NCBI GenBank assembly: GCA_023014365.1
Contig: JAEBUN010000009.1
Location: 186,001-250,000, forward strand
Reading direction: 5' to 3'
Length of the DNA stretch: 64,000 bases
Source of the DNA: Lepiota brunneoincarnata
Taxonomy: Eukaryota; Basidiomycota; Agaricomycetes; Agaricales; Agaricaceae
The position numbers and the translations under genes were made by a program. Of the stretch, positions 20,641 to 33,771 are shown piece after piece. The first letter of the stretch is position 1, and each line of letters opens with the position of its first letter. The notes under the pieces were generated by a model, which searched no databases, was not told the origin of the DNA, and worked only from the letters and a program-made list of their open reading frames with translations.

Positions 20641-23600
20641 TTATGTTGCACCATTGAATACTTGAGGTGCACTTTGGATGAGCCATTCAACAAAGAGTGC
20701 TCTCTGAGCCATATCGTCAAATTCAGCACTAGGGTCTCGGGACCGGATTAGAGTCGCTACGAAAATAGCCGGATCAGCATAACTACGACAAGGCACACCA
20801 AAAAAAAACCAATACTAACGTCCGAAAACGACACCTAGATTTCTCGCTGTCATCAGGTTCTTTTCGTTTCGTTCATGGATGCTGGAAGGTGACAAGTCAG
20901 ATTCTTTGTTCCCCGGCACGAACAGCCGTATCCTTACCGGTTGAGATGTAACATCAGCAAACGGAGTGTATAATAATGTTCACTCGGGAGTTGCGCAACG
21001 AGATCGGATAGAGTCCTGTTCTTTAGAACAGGGTCCTTGATAGCGACACCGTGAACGAATTGATCATAGAGTTCATACGTAAGGAGTGGGTTGGGTAAGG
21101 AGCGGAAGTATGTCTTGAGAACGGAGGTGACGCTGCAGATGTCGTTGAATCTGTCGGTATCGAGGAGATCAAAAGCTTCATAATCTCCGCGTTCGAAGAG
21201 CTGAGTTATTGTCTTGGACTGACTTGAGCCGCCTGTTTTGCGATAGATGCCTTCGTAATCGAGGGCTGTAAACGTCGGATCAGTCAAGTCGATTTGGTTC
21301 AAGTCATGTCAACATACCTAGGATTTCGACAGCTGCAATGCATTTCTCGACTATAACGGGTACTTGTCGATCGCCACCCCGACTGTCAGCTTGGACCTGC
21401 TCGGTCAGATCTCTTCCAAAAAGCGAAGGTGCTATAACAGGAAAATTGGAACTGCAACTCATCCACGGGATAATAAAGACTCACGTAGGGGGCCTTGTGG
21501 TTCTTCCCTGCGTCGTGTTGCACAAGGAACTTGTACACCGGCTAAACAGCGGACGTGGATAGAAGCATTGCATACTTGAAGATGTGGCGCGTGAGACAGT
21601 ATTGGGGACAAGCTTCATGCGGTACATACCTGTGCACCGTAGTTGCGAGCCCCACATCTTCTCTCCGCAATGATCACACCGAGTAAGCAGCAAGGCGCTC
21701 ATTTGTTGGAAGTTATGCTCCATGTGACCTTTGCCTTTCGTGTTTTCTTGCAGGTGTAGCATTGCTGGAGAAGTCACGTCCTTAGGCCTGGACCCCATCC
21801 ATTTGAATTTACGAGGTGTGTGCATCTCCATATCTGGTTTTGTTAGCTTGATGTATCGGTCGTGGTCCTCATGAATGGTTAATGAACCACTAGTAGAAGC
21901 ACTAAGAGATGGCGCAATCGATGACGCTTGGATATGCCCGCCATTTCGACCCTTGTCAAAGGAACCACGAGTGACAGGCGCACTGGTGGCCTGACCCTGT
22001 CTGAGAGGCGTTTCGGGGATAGCCTCCAACCGACGAGAGTAAAGGTGACTAAGTTGGGCAAGCTCTTCGTTGCGAGCATTAAGCGCAGTTGTTTCCTCAA
22101 GGAACATGTCCCTGATCGCCTTGAGTTCTGCGATCTCCCGGGTCAGAGTCTCTCGGTGCTGGGTCAGCGGAATCAGTTCGCGTTGATATTGCTTTTTTAG
22201 GCTATCTAGACGTTTTGTCAAAGAGCGTCCTAGATTCCCTGCGGGCTTCTCAGGCGAGGCAACACTGTAAGAATTGGTCATTTATGAAGCGGAACGGCTA
22301 GCGGGACCTGATTTACCTCTGACTCGAAGACAGCTCTTCCATTTCGGCCAATGTCATATCCCTCTCAAGCTTCAATCGCGATAGATGATGCTCCAGGCCG
22401 GAAAGGCTGTCATGGAGCTCCTTGGATAGCTGCTGCCGCACCTCTTGGCGCCGATCATCCCCAGACAAAGCTGTGAGTTTCGCAGCCTGACCAGAGAGCA
22501 GAACACGTAGTCGAGTGACCTCTGCTTCTGCGTCGCGTCTAGCCTTTAGTTCCTTGTCATACTCAACTTGAGCCACTGTGAGGCCGTCGATGAAATGTTT
22601 GCTTGTCCTCTGCAAATGATCATGTTGACTTTTTGTTACTTGAATCCCACTGGGTACAAACCTTCATTCCATCGAGTTTGACTTTGAGCGCATTATAGGC
22701 CACATTCCCGGAGCTTAACGCAGTAAGGATTGCTTCCACAAGATCTACGTCTACATGGACTTGCGAAGTTCCATGGTCTTGGGAGGCTTTGAGGGCTTCG
22801 CGCAATCTTGAAGCAATCGGATCTGACGGATCGTGCTTCAGGGCGATGGTTTGAACAGCATTCAATTCCGCGGGGGTGATACAAGTGGCGTTTAAAAAGC
22901 CAGTCAAAGGCTTGCTCCTTGTCGGGGATGGCGCCTGGGCCACAGCAGGTAACGGTTTGTCATCAGTTGAAGGGTTCCTTGCAACCCGCCGAAGTCTAAA
23001 AGGCACTCAATCCACAAAACAGGGATGAAGCTAATCAGGAACATACGACTTGTCTTTGGGAGGGGGGCACCCATCCGGTGCTGGTGGCGATGGCGCTTGC
23101 TGTGAAGATTGAAGGACGTGCTCTTCAGTCGCAGTAAGTGTAGGTAGGACAGTTGTCAAGGTAGCTTCAGATGACATCTTTGATGGAGATGTGATAGGAT
23201 TCTCAGGCTCCTGTAAGAGCGTTGCTATAGACTTCAACGCCTGGGTACCCTGTACTGAACTGAGAAGCTCGCTAAAATCTCCCGGACCCAGCGAAAATCG
23301 GATAGGAGGGAGAGCAGGCGCGATAAAGGTTGCATGGGAGGTGCGTTCGACAGGTGACGACTCGGAAAAATCGTCTAACATGTCTTGTTGAGATAATACA
23401 GAGACATCGGGATCGTCTAGAGTGGGCGAATGTAAGTCCGAACGTTCTTCTCCATTCTTTGGAGGGGGTACTGGGGGAAGTGAATGACGCTGGTCATACA
23501 TAGGGCTTGCTGCTTCGCCTGCTGCGTCCGAGTCTGAACCATCTTCAATTCCACGTGGCACATCCACTTGATAGTACGACGAGTTGGACCGCGAGCTCAA

Positions 23601-25383
23601 TACCGACTCCTGTTCATCAGCATCGCGACCAGAGGTCGACGACAGCCTGTTGGCATTGATTCTAGTGTCTGATTGACCGTCGTCTTGGTCTGCAGCACCT
23701 TGTAGCACCGGACTCTGGGATCCAGATGCTGGCTCTCTAGATCTACTCCGGGATGATTTGAGAACAATCGTACGGTCTTCATTATCCGGGGTATTGATGG
23801 AAGGTGACCGAGAGCGTGCCATCTCTCTGTCTGTCGCTGTTCTGAAGGTGTTGTAGCTATGAATAGAACTGCTTTGGGAAGTGGGACGGGAAACCTGCCC
23901 TGGTCGATCACTTTCCGGCGGTCGTAGAGCAGAAAAAGGAGATTCACGACCTGTAGGGGGTGTGGGGGAACGAGTAGGCCAGTGATTGGAAGAGGCGGCG
24001 GACTGAGGAGACAAGGTTGCATTTATAGTCCCAGAGGGAAGCGCGGCGCTGAAATTAGGAAGAACCAAACCGGGGTTGATAGACCGGCGTTTTTCTTGCC
24101 TAGGTGTGACGGTGAGACCTTCCGACTTGGTTGGAGTAGTATCGGGTCGAAGAGTGGAATTGGTTGGTGTTGATTTCTGACCAAACAGGATATTCAACGG
24201 ACGGACGCCATCATCATAACTCCGACGCCTCCCATCGAGATCAACGTTCCCATCCACGAAAGGCACGGGAAGAGTGGAGGACTTAAGAGGGGCAGGACGG
24301 TCAATTTCAGGAGGAGCGACAGTAACGGCCGGGTGTGATGAGACAGAAGGCGATAAAGGGGGTGAATGAAGGTGCATAACTGTGAAGGTGCCGTTGGGTT
24401 GTATTTGAGACTGCGACGAAAAACTCTTGCTTTCTTGTCCGTTATGAGACTGAGGGGGCCCCCTCGGTTTGATAGTTGGCCGAGCATAGGCCAAGCCTTC
24501 AGCACTTCGTGCAGTGCTAGGACGTGAGGTGTCTTGTTGTGTTCCAGACAGATTTACATTCGACCTTGATGACGACGGACGCGAAAGAGTATCGGGTCCC
24601 ATAGCTGATGACTGCAGATCATCAGTCATTTCGGTGTTAATTAGCAAACTTGATGAAACGTACGCCGCCACCCTGGTGATAATTTCGGGCCTCTCTATCC
24701 CGCGATTTTGAAGACCCACTACCACCGTTTCGTTCGCGCTCTGCCTTTTTCTGGGTGTAGTTTCTGATCTTGATCATGCGTTTATTGTGACACTTCATGC
24801 AATATATGCCCTGGCTGGTCTTGGCAAAGACAAGTTCGTCAATCCGTTCCTTGCATACTTTGCATTTGAAGCAATGGGCATGATAAGAGTCATCACCAGT
24901 CATGATGGCTTCGTCAAGAATGGGGAGATGGCAGACATTGCAATTGTATGAGCAGTTGGCGCAGATGGGAGAACCATCGGACAGCAACAAGAGATTGGTA
25001 TCCGCAGTGACTTGGTTATCACATTTCGCGCACCTGAAGCAGTCGACATGGAAGAATGACTGACTATAGGGAGGGGGGGAGAAAGTTGGTCAGCTATCTT
25101 TGGCCACGCGTGCTGGAGTCGCAGAGCGAGATTCTCAGAGAGTACAGAGGACAACGACAGGAGGGAGGAAGAGGAAGGAAAGGAAGCGGACGACAGATGC
25201 TTACCCAAATGCCACTACAAGACCGCCTTGCTCGCTCACGGCCGACTTCTTGCAGCCGGGACATAATCTATCTTCGATACTGAGGGGGTCTGCAAGATCG
25301 CAAGACGACGACCGCTGAATATCGAGATGAGACTGCTCGCGCAGAGGAGGAGCATACGAAGAGGATGCCATAGAAGCGAGCAT
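20641..25383 (-). CDS. LIM-C1-RhoGAP protein (Rga-type Rho GTPase activator)
   Basis: A large multi-exon regulator that should stimulate GTP hydrolysis by Cdc42/Rho GTPases in polarity and septation. The start at 25383 (in-frame second Met at 25371) precedes two LIM zinc modules: LCPGCKKS...CFRCAKC...CANCSYNC and CNVCHLPI...HCFKCKVC...CMKCHNKR. About 600 residues rich in Ser/Pro follow, then a coiled coil (EITELKAIRDMFLEE-type heptads). A C1-like zinc finger (HNFQQMSALLLTRCDHCGEKMWG) comes next. The C-terminal RhoGAP domain begins VPVIVEKCIAAVE and has the arginine finger in EGIYRKTGGSS. The protein ends IQSAPQVFNGAT at 20641. The layout matches fungal Rga1/Rga2 proteins, with the C1-like module as an addition. 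Confidence 0.88.
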
Positions 25384-26278
25384 GCCGTGGTCGTCAGGCA
25401 AGAATCATGCAGCGGGGTGAGACCTGACGCTGAGTTGAGTGTCTGGGCACGGAGTAGAAGACAACGAGGTCTCTCACACTGCTGAAGAGAAGCGATATAA
25501 GCTCACGTCCCAAGGGAGAGAAGAAGAGAGCGACGATAGGGAGGGGAGGAGAGGGATTCTGTCGTGTGTGCAATATTGATGATAGAAATGTACACCGTGC
25601 AACTCGGCGGGACCAGTTTCAACGCGAGCGCGTCACGCTGTCACCGGTCTGTCACATGCGCGGTTAATTAGGCAGCTCTAGCCTTATTTGGTTACACTCC
25701 TGGTGGCAGTGCTGTTCCCCTGGACAAGCGAAGTCACTCCAATTAACCCGTGGCGGATTGGCAACCGCATCACTATGTGTCTCCCACGGAATTCGGCTCA
25801 GCCCAACAGAACAGCAACCAGTTTACTCGGGGTTACCGTTGCATCTCCACCCATTCGGAAGAAAATACCCCAAATTTCTCAGTAGACTGCTGCTCGAGCA
25901 GTTTTGTTCACTATGGTAGATCCTGTCAGGTCAGATTGACCATCAATCCTTCGCGAACGTTTCAACTCGCGCTTCCCATATCGGGAAGCCCCATCAGTCG
26001 ATGGTCCGTGCGCAGCCTTGTTCCTTATAAGTTGCTCACGCTGATCATCTCGTTTCCCTATCTCTTGTGCTCGGGCATGTACTGTCGCCAGTGAGGTTTT
26101 TACCGAGGCACAGTCTTTTGCTGATTGCAAATTACACATCCTAACCCGTCTGTTGGCTTCGGCCTTCAGCAATTTTTGGAAAAACTTTCCTGATATGTCA
26201 GGATTTACAAAGTATAATAGCTTTTTTTTGTTTTTTATTATTAATAAATCCTTTTCTGCAACCAACCAATCACTGGCA
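25384..26278. promoter_or_regulatory. Divergent upstream region of RhoGAP and KTI12 genes
   Basis: 895 bp between two divergent start codons. The RhoGAP side is purine-rich on the plus strand (GAGAGGAGAGG near 25540), giving a pyrimidine-rich leader on the transcribed strand. The KTI12 side has a T-rich tract at 26220-26238 shortly before the ATG. A 137-codon minus-strand frame here overlaps the KTI12 start and shows no family motif. Confidence 0.5.
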
Positions 26279-27406
26279 ATGGCGTTGATCACTGTCTCTG
26301 GCTATCCATCTTGTGGTAAATCTCATCGTGTGACTCAGCTGCATACATATCTTGTTGCCAAATTGCAAGATATATCATATGAAGGTCCAATTTGCCAGGT
26401 TGAAATCATCTCGGATGATATCCTCGGCTTAGGGAGATCAGTCTATGATGGTAAGGACCTCGCTCATAACTATGATAATCAGACCAGCTGAAAAAAAAAC
26501 ACAGAAAGTGGTTCTGAGAAGCCAGCAAGAGGTGCCCTCTTCACGGCTGTCCAGAGAGCACTTGCGCCCCACAAAATCATCATCCTTGATTCTCTCAATT
26601 ATATCAAGGGTTTCCGTTATCAGCTCTATTGCGCAGCAAGAGAGGCCAAAGTCCATGTTTGCACCGTATGTCGTGGGCGTCCAAGCCCCCATTCGTGCCA
26701 CTGATCTACTATTTTCATGAAAACTAGATCTACACTCTAGCAACGCCTGAAATCTGTCGAGAGTGGAATGACTTCCGTCAAGATGGGCGCAAATACGCAA
26801 CTGGGACGTGCGTCGCCCCCCGAAGGCTGGCCCTCCTCGTTCGAGCTCACCCTCACCCATATAGCCTAGAGAACCTATTTCTACGATATGAAGAACCATC
26901 CTCGATGGTTCGATGGGACTCGCCCCTGTTTACAATTCCATGGACAGACCAGGACATGCCCGGCAGCGGGATCTGGGAAGCTATCACAAAAGGAAACATC
27001 AAGCCACCCAACTCTGGCACGCTCAACGTCAGTATCCCTTAGTCTGTTCGGTTGTAGTGCTTATCAGGATGCTTGATAGGTCACCAAAGCTCCAACTGAT
27101 GCCCTTCACACTCTCGAACAGACAACTAATTCAGCGGTGCTATCCATCATGGCTGAGCGAGCCGCCGGTCATTCCGCAGGAGGTCGGGTTACTCTTGTGT
27201 TGAGTGAGGGTGTCAAAGCCAGCATCACTCTGCCTGATCGGCACATTACACTCTCTGAATTGCAACGGCTCAAACGACAGTTTGTGACGATCCATAAAAA
27301 GGCGATCACATTGGGAACTACGGAGAAGGGTGCTGTCGACTGGGGAGAGGAGAGTGTTGCGAACAAATTTGTGTCTTACTTAGAGGAGAACTTTAAGCAG
27401 TCATAG
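26279..27406 (+). CDS. KTI12: Elongator-associated protein Kti12 (P-loop ATPase-like)
   Basis: Kti12 works with the Elongator complex in wobble-uridine modification of tRNAs. The ATG at 26279 opens MALITVSGYPSCGKS, a P-loop (GYPSCGKS). Exon 2 supplies the Walker-B-like region IIILDSLNYIKGFRYQLYCAARE. Next come IYTLATPEICREW and the conserved YEEPSSMVRWDSPLFTI. The C-terminus ends in VDWGEESVANKFVSYLEENF. Four introns are inferred, one of them a 60-nt intron near 26805-26865 that is also open in frame. It is favoured because splicing joins YATGT directly to LENLFLRYEEP, as in relatives. Intact. Confidence 0.9.
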
Positions 27407-27727
27407 AATCAATAACAAAAGCAAACAGACAGTGCTTGGCAGTGCCCTTGCGCTCCCCCCTGAACCGGCGCTTTCTTCCGCCTCCAATCGACCACAGCAA
27501 ACTCTGCCCCTCTTGCCCATCCCGCAGACGCTCGTGGGGCTCATACACAGCGTCCGGACAACCCCTCGGGATCCTACACGTGGCTGGCAAGCACCGAGTG
27601 AGGGATAGAACCAATCCCACCCTCTTCGTTCCTTGTTCCCTGGCCAGCCACCCTGGCTTCTGCCCGTCCTTTCTTTATTCCTTCCCCATTCCTTCCTCCC
27701 TTTTAATACTAACTTTCTTCTCTCGTC
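27407..27727. promoter_or_regulatory. Tandem intergenic region between KTI12 and the ELL-like gene
   Basis: 321 bp holding the KTI12 3' flank and a strongly C/T-rich stretch (about 27640-27725) before the ELL ATG. Such pyrimidine-rich leaders are common in fungal promoters. No gene is seen. Confidence 0.45.
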
Positions 27728-30284
27728 ATGCCCCTTCCCCTCGATGGCACCATATCGCTTTTGGGCTCCTCTCGGCCTGGTGAAACATCTCAGTCGCGGC
27801 CCAAACAAGCAATGATCATCCGCATGTCTGAAAAGACTCTCGATATATTAGAATCTTTTCCTCAGCTCCACTTCGAGTTCTCTGATAACCCGGTATGTCC
27901 CAGTCGCCCTGTCCCTCTTTCTCATCTCCTCACTCCCCATCCCACAGGGTGTGCACATTGGCGATACCTTTTTTCCGGTGACATCGGTCCCAGAGCTTTC
28001 CCCGCACGATCTTTATCTGCGCACTTCTTCTGCGGCAAAGAGAAATGCACCACTTAAGCTTTATGCAAATCTCACTGGCAAGTTTACCGTCGAGCGACAA
28101 CTAGACGACAGAATAACTGGCAAAGTTCGTGCGAGCACTGTGGATGCCCAGAATCAACGCGCTGGTCGTACCACCATCTTTGTCGAGACTCCGTCGAATC
28201 TCCCCCCTCCGAATGGTAAAAGAAAGAAAGAGCCCCCCATGTTCATGAAGAAATCTGCCCGACCACCTGACCAGTCTCATCACGGCACTTCCTCCAGCTC
28301 TAATGCCCTCCCTGCCGATGGAGCCTCCACCGCACCTTCCTCGACACAGAAGAGTAAGGAAGCGCTTCAAGCACTGCGGACGCGCATGATCCGTTGCATC
28401 GCGGTCGCTGAACGCACCTCTGACCAAGTTGTCAAACTAGTAGGAGGCAATGACTGTAGTGCATCAACGAAACGAGATATTCTTGATTTACTCGAGGAGG
28501 TATGCCGTGATGATCAAATTATCATATGGTCCTCCGATTCTTACACCAATGACTTCTAGATCGCCGAGCCCATACCTTTGCCCAACAACTCGAAGGCTCC
28601 AAAAACCTTCCGATTAAAGACAAAATCGTGGCTGGACGTCCGTCCTTATGAGCTCCCAGGGCTAACAGAGAGCGAACGTACAAACATCGCCAGGGCTGCC
28701 AAGCTTGCACTCCGTGACCTCAAAATACCAGAGTCTGACCCGGTCTGGAGTCATATGCAGTATCGGAATCCGAATGGTGCTACCCCACCCTCCAGTACCA
28801 CTCGTAAACAGCCTGCTAGTGGAGCCGGCCCACCAAAAGGCGGTCAGGCATCTGAGCCTCCCAAACGCGGTATCACATCGACCGCAGCAAAGGAAAACAA
28901 GACAAAGGCTCGGAACAATTCTGGCGAGATCATGATGAAAAACGAAAGTCTCAAAGCTCCAACGCAAAGGCCATCCGCCAGCAGTAGCAGTCGGGATGAA
29001 GACTCCAGCCGGGCATTTCCTCCTCTCAAGCCACCCGCAAACCGAGCCCGACCAGGTTCCGGTTTTAAACGCAGTCCTCTGGTCAACGGGAAACCGACAG
29101 CTGCGGAGATGAGCGACTCTCAGGATAAGGATCTATCCTCTTCGAATTCGCGGCGACCCCCACCTTCCTCTCAACCCCCTGGGCGAAGGCCTACAGCTGC
29201 TTCTTACCAGAAAAACGAGAAACCGCGTGGAGGGGAATATCCCGGTTCAGACCCCGAGCGACCAGATAGGATCAGGGACAGAGATCGGGAAAGGGCTCAG
29301 AAGAATACAGAGGAGCGGGAAGAGCGAGAATGGGAACGGAGGGAGAGGGACAGAGAGAGGGAGAGGAGAGATTTAGAGAGGGAGCGGGAGAGGGAGAGGG
29401 TCAGACGGCGTAAGGCTGAGCTCGAGAATGATAGGAAGCATGAAAGGGTTAGGAAGGTCAGAGACAAGGGGCGAGAATGGTCTCAGGAACGGGAGGAAGG
29501 GGAGCATTCTGAAGATAGTCTCCGCCCACCAAAGCGCAAGAAGACGAGCCGGGAGGATGAAGATTACGAAGATCCATCGTCACGAGCAACGCAGAAGAGG
29601 CGTAAGACGGACTCACCATCTCGGGACGCAAAGATCAAGGATCTAGGTTTACCCAGGAGGCCAGAGGTAGGCCTGGCCCCTCGACCCAAGATAATTAAAG
29701 AACCTTCCCCGTTACCTCCCCTACCCAAAATCAAGAAGGAACCTACTCCTAAACATTCTGCTCTTCCTGCTGAAACATCCTCGTCTGCTTCAAGTCAGTT
29801 GTCCAGTTCGAAATCGAAAACGGGCACTAAGACGCGGCGCAAGTCACCCGTATTCACTTCATCAGAAGATGAAGGAGAAATCCGTCCACCAGTGAAACGT
29901 GAGCCGCCAGCAACCACTGTGTCCGCCCTTCTTGGCAGCAACAGTCGACATAATGAGGCTTACGCCCAGTCCCGCTCCCATGTCTCTCAGCCTTTTCCTA
30001 CGGAGCACGCCGCACTACGTGCCCGGTACAATGCCTCTTATCTCGACTATGTCGATACCTTCCAAAAGCTGATGAAGGAGAAGACGAAAATAAACAACAT
30101 ACTCTCCAAGAATTTGGACAAGATGAGCGCAGGAAGCATTACAGATTCGGACGGCGACGCGGAGCTACTAGATCCAGACGAGCTGAGGAGGTTGACATCG
30201 GACTATAATCGCTTACACGAGGAATTAGGAGGTATACGGCGTATACTTTCGGGGAATAGAAGGACGGAATCGGAATCGGAATGA
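27728..30284 (+). CDS. RNA polymerase II elongation factor ELL-like protein
   Basis: Three exons: 27728 to about 27891, about 27948-28498 and about 28561-30284. The N-terminal ~250 residues resemble the ELL domain (MIIRMSEKTLDILESFP, VHIGDTFFPVTS), followed by a winged-helix-like part (ALRTRMIRCIAVAERTSDQVV, ESERTNIARAAKLALRDL). A long disordered middle is rich in RERE/ERER mixed-charge repeats. The C-terminal ~100 residues are helical (LRARYNASYLDYVDTFQKL to YNRLHEELGGIRRIL) and resemble the occludin/ELL domain. ELL stimulates Pol II elongation, in fission yeast together with Eaf1. The N-terminal match is only by eye and the charged middle is longer than usual. Confidence 0.75.
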
Positions 30285-30438
30285 GTGAGTGGTAGTTTTG
30301 TAACTCTAGAGAAAGGCACAATTGTATTATTTATTGCTCTCGTATTTTATTAATAACTCAATACCCGAGAGACATCGTCAGCCCCGCATCGTTAACAGTC
30401 AACTATCTTCATGCCTGCCAATTGCACCGCCTAGCCCT

Positions 30439-31620
30439 ATGCCACCTACCACGTCTGCCATTCCCATTCATTCCGCGACACTTGAGCCTTTCAAGCGAAC
30501 AGGATTCCTGAATTTGTCCCGCCAGCAAGGGACTTCAATTTCGACACCCCGGTTCACAGAAGATCCTGTGGTTGACATCATCGACCCGGTTTACTCACCC
30601 TACCTGCCACCAGCGGCATTGCACCCATCGATCGTCGCTAAACCAGCAGTGACGGAGCGGACCACCGCCAGAATACCAGCGGCATTGTCGCATACTCTAC
30701 CTCTCAGCACATCAATCATCGTCATCGCCCTCTCTGTCGCCTTTATCAGCCTGCTCTCTGGAGTTGTATTTGTCATGTCCACACGGCGCAAACTAAGGAA
30801 GACAGCATCAAGGGTAAAGGGCTGGATCCGAAAGGAACTTTGGATGCGTCGGAGGGCCAAGTCGATAACCATGGACGAGGAAATGATGTACATTGACACA
30901 ACCTGTAGCAGGTACCCCCAGACACAGTACACCTATCTCCAGCCGCAGAAGAAGCCCAGTCGGGAAACACCCAAGAGTCTGCCGCCGTTGGTTCCCGAAG
31001 CAAGTGAAACGATCCGGGTTGATGCCAGCACACCAACGACTGCAAGGTTTCAGAAACGACTTGAGCTCGAGGAAAAGGATATTACTCTAGCTCTGGGCCT
31101 CGCGCTACGGGATTGTCCGTATTCCGAATCTGAGCTTGGCCCGTACAACCGTCAAAGTAGCTGGGAGACGAAGGATGGGTCGGGACAAGGTTCTGACGCC
31201 TCTCACTCGACTCAGCAGACTCAGGAGTCGGACATGTTTTCGACGAGTGCTACGACCCGCTCGTCCCTGACCTCTATCACGGAAATTCACAACGGCAGCG
31301 ATCTTGGCGACGAGGAGATGGAGACGGAGGAAATGGAATTTGAAGTGGCAAGAGCGCAAACGCAGAGCATGGAGATCAAGAAGGGTGTTTTGGTCAGTTG
31401 GAAAGCTCCGAGAGGATCTACTGTCGAGGATACCGAACCGTCGGAGGAGCCTCCGCTGGAAAACCAGCTCGTCGCTGTTCCTTCTCTTGTAGTGACATGC
31501 CCCAGTACGACGACGCTCTCAGTCATTGGGCCAAGCTTCAGCAGCATCTCGGTCGATCTGAATGACTTCCCAGCGCCACCACGCGACGGTCACGTGGTAA
31601 AGCAACCCTTATTGTTATAA
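30439..31620 (+). CDS. Single-pass membrane protein of unknown function
   Basis: An intronless frame; the first true ATG is at 30439 (MPPTTSAIPIH), giving about 393 residues. A Pro/Thr-rich N-terminal part of ~90 residues precedes one strong transmembrane helix (STSIIVIALSVAFISLLSG, about residues 93-115). A basic stretch follows (RRKLRKTASRVKGWIRKELW), suggesting a cytosolic C-terminus. The remaining 250 residues are acidic and Ser/Thr-rich, with EEMETEEMEF. No signal peptide or known domain is recognised. It starts about 155 bp after the ELL stop on the same strand and ends 49 bp before the P450 ATG. Confidence 0.65.
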   Translation: MPPTTSAIPIHSATLEPFKRTGFLNLSRQQGTSISTPRFTEDPVVDIIDPVYSPYLPPAALHPSIVAKPAVTERTTARIPAALSHTLPLSTSIIVIALSVAFISLLSGVVFVMSTRRKLRKTASRVKGWIRKELWMRRRAKSITMDEEMMYIDTTCSRYPQTQYTYLQPQKKPSRETPKSLPPLVPEASETIRVDASTPTTARFQKRLELEEKDITLALGLALRDCPYSESELGPYNRQSSWETKDGSGQGSDASHSTQQTQESDMFSTSATTRSSLTSITEIHNGSDLGDEEMETEEMEFEVARAQTQSMEIKKGVLVSWKAPRGSTVEDTEPSEEPPLENQLVAVPSLVVTCPSTTTLSVIGPSFSSISVDLNDFPAPPRDGHVVKQPLLL

Positions 31621-31669
31621 TCTACAGACACATGTATGCATGCACAACAGAGCCTTTTCTTCCTGACGA

Positions 31670-33771
31670 ATGTCGCTACATCTCGTGCTCTGCCTCGTCC
31701 TGGGCGCAATTCTTGCCTATGGCTGCCACCAGCTGCTCATTATCCCAAGTTTTAACCCCCTGCAAACAATAGCCGGGCCCCCCGTTAAAGGTTTCATGGG
31801 AAAACTGTCAAGGATATTAGAGTGCGTTTGCCCTTGTCGGATTGACGACCCAGGGACAGGTTCCCCTCATTCTGGTTTATAGTCCCATATGTTCACCCCG
31901 AGCACATCAACTGTATGTGCAAAAGTTTGGACGGTCGATCCGGGTTCGCGGACTTGGGCCCGTGAGTAAACTTACTCTTTCATCTATTACTCTCAACGAA
32001 TGCCTTCGTACATACAGTGGGATGAACGTCTATTAACACTCGATCCCATGTCCGTCCAACACGTTCTCAAGAACTCAGCAATTTACGAAAAGCCATGGCA
32101 GTCCCGCAAGCTGATCACGAGCCTCATTGGTTGTGGGATGCTTTCAGCAGAGGGGTGTGTGCACAAACGGCAGCGTCGTGTTGCGACTCCTGCTTTCTCG
32201 ATACAGAATTTGCGGGAGCTGGTGCCCTTGGTCTTCGACAAGGGCACCCAGCTGAAGAATAAATGGACGGAAATGATATCTGGAGCGAATGGGAACGCCG
32301 AAGACCCCTCATTGACATTGGATGTCTGCCATTGGATTAGTAGGGCTACGTTTGACGTCATTGGTATCGCCGGTTAGTAACGAACAACTCGTTCTAGGCT
32401 CGGCATCTCTGAACCTTGTATTTAGGCTTTGAATACAACTTCAATGCCATCCATGATGAGTCGAATGAACTCTTCCTTGCATACAAGGAGATGTTTGAAG
32501 CCGCAATCTCACAAGGAAAGCCCTGGAGGACTGGCCTGCTGATTTACGCACCCTTTCTCAACGAACTCTTCGTAAGTCGCATCACCCGAAAGATACGAAT
32601 GGCAGCTAACAACAGGCGTCCACAGCCAGACAATAGACAGCGCGTAGTAGAACGCTGCCAACAAACTATTCGTCGCGTCGCAGGCAGGTTGGTGCAGGAA
32701 AAGAAACTTAAAATCGAAGAGGCGGCAAGAAGTGGCAAGGCATACGACGGAAAGGACCTCCTCAGTCTTTTGTGTGAGTGCGAATGACTCCCAGCGGGTC
32801 ACCGATCAGTCCTGACTTTGCTCCAGTGAAATCCAATGCTTCGAATGATCTTGCACCCGAAAACCGCATCTCGGACGAAGACATCCTCCACAATATAAAC
32901 ACCTTCATGTTCGCCGGTTCCGATACCTCTTCCCTCTCACTCACCTGGACACTTTATCTCCTCGCGCAAAACTCCGACATCCAAACTCGCCTTCGCAACG
33001 AACTGTTCTCCATTGCACCTGCCACCGGGATATCCGACTTGACTGAAGAGGAGGTTCAATCTTTGTATAGTACCGCTTCGAACTTGCCATATCTACACAA
33101 CGTGACCAGGGAGTCCTTACGACTAATACCACCAGTACACTCGTCTATCCGCGTGGCAACACAGGATGATGAAATTCCAACCATGTATCCTGTGCACAAG
33201 CGGGACGGGACTGTGGACGAGGGAAGGAGGACAGTCACAGTGCTCAAAGGAAGCTTTGTACACGTTGCAGTTGAAGGCTTCAACCTCGACAAGGAAATTT
33301 GGGGCGAGGATGCTTGGGACTTCAAGTTCGTGCTTTTTTCTTGTTGTTTTGTGACCTCGCGTTGAGCGCATGTCGCAGCCCCGATCGGTGGGATGCATTG
33401 CCAGAGAAGGCGCAACAACAACCTGGCCTATTCTCCAATATCCTGACATTCTCCGCTGGACCCCGAGTAAGTCGATCCGCCGTGTAGCTCCCTACCCCTG
33501 ACCCTGACGAGGTCCCCAGTCCTGCATCGGAATGCGATTCTCACTCATTGAGATGAAGACTTTCCTCTACATCCTTCTCACCCACTTTATTTTCTACCCG
33601 ACAGATGATAAAATTAACAAGGTCAACGTGTAAGTGGCCGCCGCAAGTGCACCTCTTTTTTCCGAACTTCTGATATTCAACCCCGCATGAGATAGCGTTT
33701 TGACTAGGCCCTTCGTGTCCGGAAAATATAAAGAAGGGAGCCAGCTCCCATTGGTCGTAAAACCATTATAA
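31670..33771 (+). CDS. Cytochrome P450 monooxygenase
   Basis: A membrane-anchored P450 with an N-terminal hydrophobic anchor (LHLVLCLVLGAILAYGCHQLLII). The I-helix oxygen-binding motif is AGSDTSS, the K-helix ExxR is ESLR, and the PERF-like site is SPDRW. The heme-binding loop is FSAGPRSCIG with the cysteine ligand. The last exon is easily missed: the donor in AACGTGTAAGT splices to VLTRPFVSGKYKEGSQLPLVV, giving the true end at 33771. About ten exons are required. The YEKPWQSRKLITSLIGCGML region is typical of basidiomycete P450s that oxidise lipids or xenobiotics; the substrate is unknown. No biosynthetic core enzyme lies nearby, so there is no evidence for a cluster. Confidence 0.9.

Noticed and set aside
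22313..24725. Separate coiled-coil and Ser-rich genes between the LIM and RhoGAP parts
   Set aside because: The frames join through GT-AG introns on the same strand and the LIM-coiled coil-C1-RhoGAP order fits a single Rga-type protein.
25879..26292. 137-codon minus-strand frame upstream of KTI12
   Set aside because: It overlaps the KTI12 start codon and promoter, has no recognisable domain, and its composition follows the AT-rich upstream sequence.
27401..27808. 135-codon minus-strand frame between KTI12 and the ELL-like gene
   Set aside because: Arg/Gly-rich antisense reading of the C/T-rich promoter; it overlaps both neighbouring genes.
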